DNA of 64,000 nt, from positions 16,695 through 80,694 of the forward strand of contig CALVZL010000040.1 of NCBI GenBank assembly GCA_944372525.1, in the 5' to 3' direction. This DNA comes from an uncultured Clostridia bacterium. GTDB taxonomy: Bacteria > Bacillota > Clostridia > Christensenellales > Borkfalkiaceae. The notes below the pieces were generated by a model that was not told the origin of the DNA, did not search any database, and saw only the letters and a list, made by a program, of their open reading frames with translations. A program made the translations under genes and the position numbers. Of this stretch, positions 60,375-64,000 are shown piece after piece; positions within the stretch are counted from its first letter, which is position 1; each line of letters starts with the position of its first letter.

Positions 60375-60453
60375 CTCGTCATTTCAAATGAAACCGGGGT
60401 ATGCGCCCGTGTTAGCGACTTCATTGCGATCTCTCGCCGACTACTCCCCAAAC
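60368..60453 (-). ncRNA. Candidate yybP-ykoY (manganese) riboswitch aptamer
   Basis: In the leader of oadB, minus strand, the sequence contains GGGGAGTAG (complement of 60441-60449), a GCGA/TCGC hairpin, then AATGAAG paired with TTTCATT enclosing TCGCTAACA and a GGG/CCC stem, and GACGAGACC. This order matches yybP-ykoY riboswitches as I know them (conserved GGGGAGUAG, a P3 arm with UCGUCAAU-like loop, AGACC at the 3' end). The closing helix GTTTGG/CCATAC competes with the downstream terminator, giving an ON switch when ligand stabilises the aptamer. Assignment is by eye; the 3' junction is shorter than in the best-known example. Confidence 0.72.
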
Positions 60454-60462
60454 AACGTCCCC

Positions 60463-60491
60463 AGTATATCTCATTCATGCGCATTTGTCAA
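60463..60491 (-). promoter_or_regulatory. Promoter of the riboswitch-oadB-oadG transcript
   Basis: On the minus strand TTGACA (complement of 60486-60491), 17-bp spacer, TATACT (complement of 60463-60468). The transcript would start near 60456, just 5' of the aptamer. Confidence 0.8.
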
Positions 60492-60834
60492 GCGGATTGC
60501 AAACATTTTTTTTCTCAAAAGCAATCCTTCCGCCAAACGAACCGGACTTTCCCTATCGGATACAGCTCCGAGTGCCGGAACGAATCCGAGCACTCAGGGA
60601 ACAACCAGGCAATCGCGTGATCGTTACTTCTGCTCGTGAACGGATTGCTTTCACGATTTTGCGCTTTGTATTCGGTCTCCCTCTGTTTTCCTTCTTGCTT
60701 GTGCTTCTGCGTTTCCATTTTCTTTTTCGCTTGACGATCTCTCGCTTTGCCTTGTTGCCGTTGCCGCCCCTTTTGGTCTTCCGTTCCCCCTCTCGAAACC
60801 CGGTTTCGTCCCGCAGCCGCAAATTTCGGGACAC
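60492..60834. other. Gene-free spacer of about 340 nt between eno and the oadB promoter
   Basis: No convincing gene. The minus strand is strongly purine-rich between about 60660 and 60790. Two small hairpins (GAAACC/GGTTTC near 60795-60807, GTCCCG/CGGGAC near 60809-60833) lie just past the eno terminator. Short open frames here are Lys/Arg-rich, lack ribosome binding sites and look like noise. A small RNA is possible but not supported by a promoter. Confidence 0.5.
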
Positions 60835-60866
60835 AAAAAAACCCTGCCGCGGAAAACGCAGCAGGG
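60835..60866 (-). terminator. Terminator after eno
   Basis: Stem CCCTGC-GCG/CGC-GCAGGG with one internal mismatch, followed on the minus strand by T7. Confidence 0.9.
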
Positions 60867-60882
60867 CAAACGCTTTTTGCAA

Positions 60883-62299
<1,417 letters not shown>

Positions 62300-62365
62300 T
62301 ATCTTTGGAAATTTTCTTGTCCTGCGTTTTCCGAAAAATCGGAAAACGCCATCCGCTCCGCACAA

Positions 62366-62656
62366 TCAGAATTCGATGTGTTCAAACCCCTTCCGCGAAG
62401 AGCGGCGGTAGAAGATCGCCTTCCTGCCGATGACGGCGACAACTTCCGCATTCAGAAATTCCGCAAGGTTTGCGGCAAGATTTTCCCCGTCTTCCCCCGC
62501 CGCGGGAAGAAGGGTAACCTTGATGAGTTCATGTGCTTCAAGCGCATCCGAGAGTCCGCGAACGAGCGTTTCGCTCACCCCTTCCTTGCCGACCTGACCG
62601 ATGGGTCTGAGATTCGCGGCGATGGCCTTGAGATTGCTTCTCTGTTTACTTGTCAT
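62366..62656 (-). CDS. yhbY: YhbY family RNA-binding protein (CRM domain)
   Basis: 96 residues, a single CRM/YhbY domain. MTSKQRSNLKAIAANLRPIGQVGKEGVS is the family N-terminus with the GxxG-like loop, and VAVIGRKAIFYRRS the C-terminal strand. Homologues associate with pre-50S ribosomal particles. It lies 13 nt after an unknown gene and has AAGGAG before the ATG, so the two form an operon; terminator not evident. Confidence 0.92.
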   Translation of the reverse strand: MTSKQRSNLKAIAANLRPIGQVGKEGVSETLVRGLSDALEAHELIKVTLLPAAGEDGENLAANLAEFLNAEVVAVIGRKAIFYRRSSRKGFEHIEF

Positions 62657-62669
62657 ACTTTGCTCCTTA

Positions 62670-63998
62670 TTATTCGTCCACAAGGGTAAAATCATAGCCG
62701 CATTCATAGACGCTCACCCCGTCCCCGTTCACGACGACAACCTTGACGTGATACGCCTGCAATACGGGCGCAAGAATGCGAAGGGTGCGGAAAAATCTTT
62801 TTTCGTCTGTGACCAGCTCGTCGACGAGAATTCCCCGTTCGCCGCAGTCTGCCGCGCCGATCCCCGTCGCACATTCCGCCTCGTCCTCCTCCGGGGCGCG
62901 GATCGGCTCCGGAATGCGATCTGTATTGGACAAATACCACAATACGGGATCCTCCTCTCCCCCTTTTTCCGCACGGGGGATATAGAGATAGGCAAAAGAG
63001 ACCAACCCCGTCCACCAGGGAGGATTGAGCACGTCTTCCCGCACCAGTGCGGCAAGATCCGGCGCGAGGGTCATCCCTTCTTTGATCAAATCGCGATAGG
63101 GCAGCAGCGGCGTCTCCGCTTCTTCGGTGCAACTGTAAGAACAGGCGGGGGGGAATTCGGAGGAAAACCCCTCCGTTTCCTGCTTGCGCCGCAGAAAATC
63201 CAGCATCTCCCGTACGGTCATCATGCCCTCTTTTTCCGCGCTGAAGGCAACCCCCCAGACCATTGCGATCGCCTGCGCCTCGCCGAACTCGCAGATCAGG
63301 CGATCGGCAAACGCAGCGACCCGTCTCCTCCTGGTCTGATCGGAAATCTCTTCTCCGCGCGGATGATAAAGCGTAAATAACAATCCGCCGTAATACGGCT
63401 CTGCGCGCACAATCTTCCTGTTGTCCGACGTCTCTCCCTCCCCTTTCGGCACATAGATGCCGTAAGGAATGCAGGGAAGCACCTTCCATCCCCTCTTTGT
63501 GATCGGACTTCTCTCCGACGAGCCGAGTTTGACGAGACAGACGATCATCGAATATACGATCGGAACGTAATCGACATCCGGATGAAAACAGATGCAGTAT
63601 GTCCCGCCGATCGACGCGCCATAAAAGGGAATGCGGATCATGAAATGCCGCAATTCCGTCCCGAGGATCCGGTTGAACGTGCGCTGATCCCCCTTGTCGA
63701 TACAGACGGCAAGCTCGTTCAGACGAGCGGCGACGCGCTCCCAGAAGATCTGCCCGCAACGGGCAAAGGAGAGGCGGTCCGAGGGTTCCGACCGCTCAAA
63801 ACAAACCCCGGAGAGAGAAATTTCCCGATGATGGCCGCGGAGCTCGGGATCCCCGTCGTCCGTATAACGCTCACAGCCGGGACAGACGCGCCGTACCTGC
63901 CTGCCCAGCCGCGCATCGTATTCCTCCTTGGAATAGAGATTCACGCGTACTTCGAACAATCGATCCGGCGCCTCGATCTCCAGCTCTTCTTCCGTCAC
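62670..63998 (-). CDS. Uncharacterised protein, possibly incomplete at the 5' end
   Basis: 442 codons to the window edge. The first codon seen as a start is a GTG at 63998-63996, only 2 nt from the edge, so the true start may lie outside. No signal peptide. Residues about 30-60 have two spaced cysteines (RVCPGCERYTDDGDPELRGHH), which may bind zinc; the middle is mixed alpha/beta with GVAFSAEKEGMM, and the C-terminus ends in a strand-rich domain (VKVVVVNGDGVSVYECGYDF). I recognise no family. It is transcribed with yhbY downstream. Confidence 0.7.
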   Translation of the reverse strand: MTEEELEIEAPDRLFEVRVNLYSKEEYDARLGRQVRRVCPGCERYTDDGDPELRGHHREISLSGVCFERSEPSDRLSFARCGQIFWERVAARLNELAVCIDKGDQRTFNRILGTELRHFMIRIPFYGASIGGTYCICFHPDVDYVPIVYSMIVCLVKLGSSERSPITKRGWKVLPCIPYGIYVPKGEGETSDNRKIVRAEPYYGGLLFTLYHPRGEEISDQTRRRRVAAFADRLICEFGEAQAIAMVWGVAFSAEKEGMMTVREMLDFLRRKQETEGFSSEFPPACSYSCTEEAETPLLPYRDLIKEGMTLAPDLAALVREDVLNPPWWTGLVSFAYLYIPRAEKGGEEDPVLWYLSNTDRIPEPIRAPEEDEAECATGIGAADCGERGILVDELVTDEKRFFRTLRILAPVLQAYHVKVVVVNGDGVSVYECGYDFTLVDE

Positions 63999-64000
63999 GC

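Noticed and set aside
60542-60553. Complement of GGGAAAGTCCGG, resembling part of an RNase P RNA core
   Set aside because: Only a short match; the other conserved RNase P blocks are absent nearby and the spacer is too short for the full RNA.
60515-60718. 67-codon minus-strand ORF in the eno-oadB spacer
   Set aside because: No ribosome binding site or promoter; the Lys/Arg/Gln-rich translation reflects the purine bias of the strand.

Overview
The window is a gene-dense stretch (mid-50s % GC by eye) of an anaerobic, probably endospore-forming Firmicutes/Clostridia-type chromosome. Supporting signs are strong Shine-Dalgarno sites (GGAGG), near-consensus SigA promoters with 17-bp spacers, an uninterrupted sigK, a trimeric electron-bifurcating-type [FeFe] hydrogenase, RqcH, and sodium-pump decarboxylase subunits. 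A relative of uncultured gut Clostridia (for example Christensenellales) is a guess only. No tRNA, rRNA, IS element, phage or CRISPR array is visible.

Layout. 1-6.7 kb: a C-GCAxxG-C-C protein and a phosphopantetheinyl transferase (divergent); lepA, an O6-alkylguanine-transferase-like gene and hemW; a glycerophosphodiesterase; threonine ammonia-lyase and ridA. 6.7-16.8 kb: glycogen phosphorylase, the hydCBA operon, a VanH-like D-lactate dehydrogenase, an EamA exporter and a flippase-like membrane protein. 16.9-24.4 kb (minus strand): a P-loop kinase-like gene, yfcE-rdgB, an ArsR/P1B-ATPase metal-efflux operon with a clear operator, and feoA-feoB-rluA. 24.4-36.2 kb: a large surface protein, a second RluA and a methyltransferase, asnB, sigK, an M18 aminopeptidase, a phospholipid operon (flippase-like protein, pssA, psd) driven by a tandemly duplicated promoter, and a Cys-containing unknown. 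36.3-41.3 kb: rqcH and tig-clpP-clpX. 41.4-58.7 kb: a small membrane protein, then an apparent operon of about 16.6 kb: giant LRR-bearing subtilase, InlB-repeat lipoprotein, oppABCDF and a small membrane protein. 58.9-64 kb: sodium-pump beta/gamma-like subunits behind a candidate yybP-ykoY (manganese) riboswitch, enolase, a YhbY-type protein and an unknown.

How they fit. The hydrogenase, D-lactate dehydrogenase, glycogen phosphorylase, enolase and Na+-pump subunits suggest fermentation with H2 production and a sodium-motive step. The subtilase-lipoprotein-Opp operon reads as a peptide-foraging system: a wall- or membrane-anchored protease cuts protein outside and the ABC transporter imports the peptides; an M18 aminopeptidase could finish the job inside. 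rqcH, tig and clpPX are protein-quality-control genes.

Most interesting signals: the riboswitch in front of oadB, with P1 and terminator mutually exclusive; the protease-plus-importer operon; several genes whose promoters place the start codon at about +1 (leaderless mRNAs); duplicated promoters upstream of two operons; a terminator hairpin whose loop is the -35 box of the next operon; and a feoB frame that runs about 250 nt into rluA.
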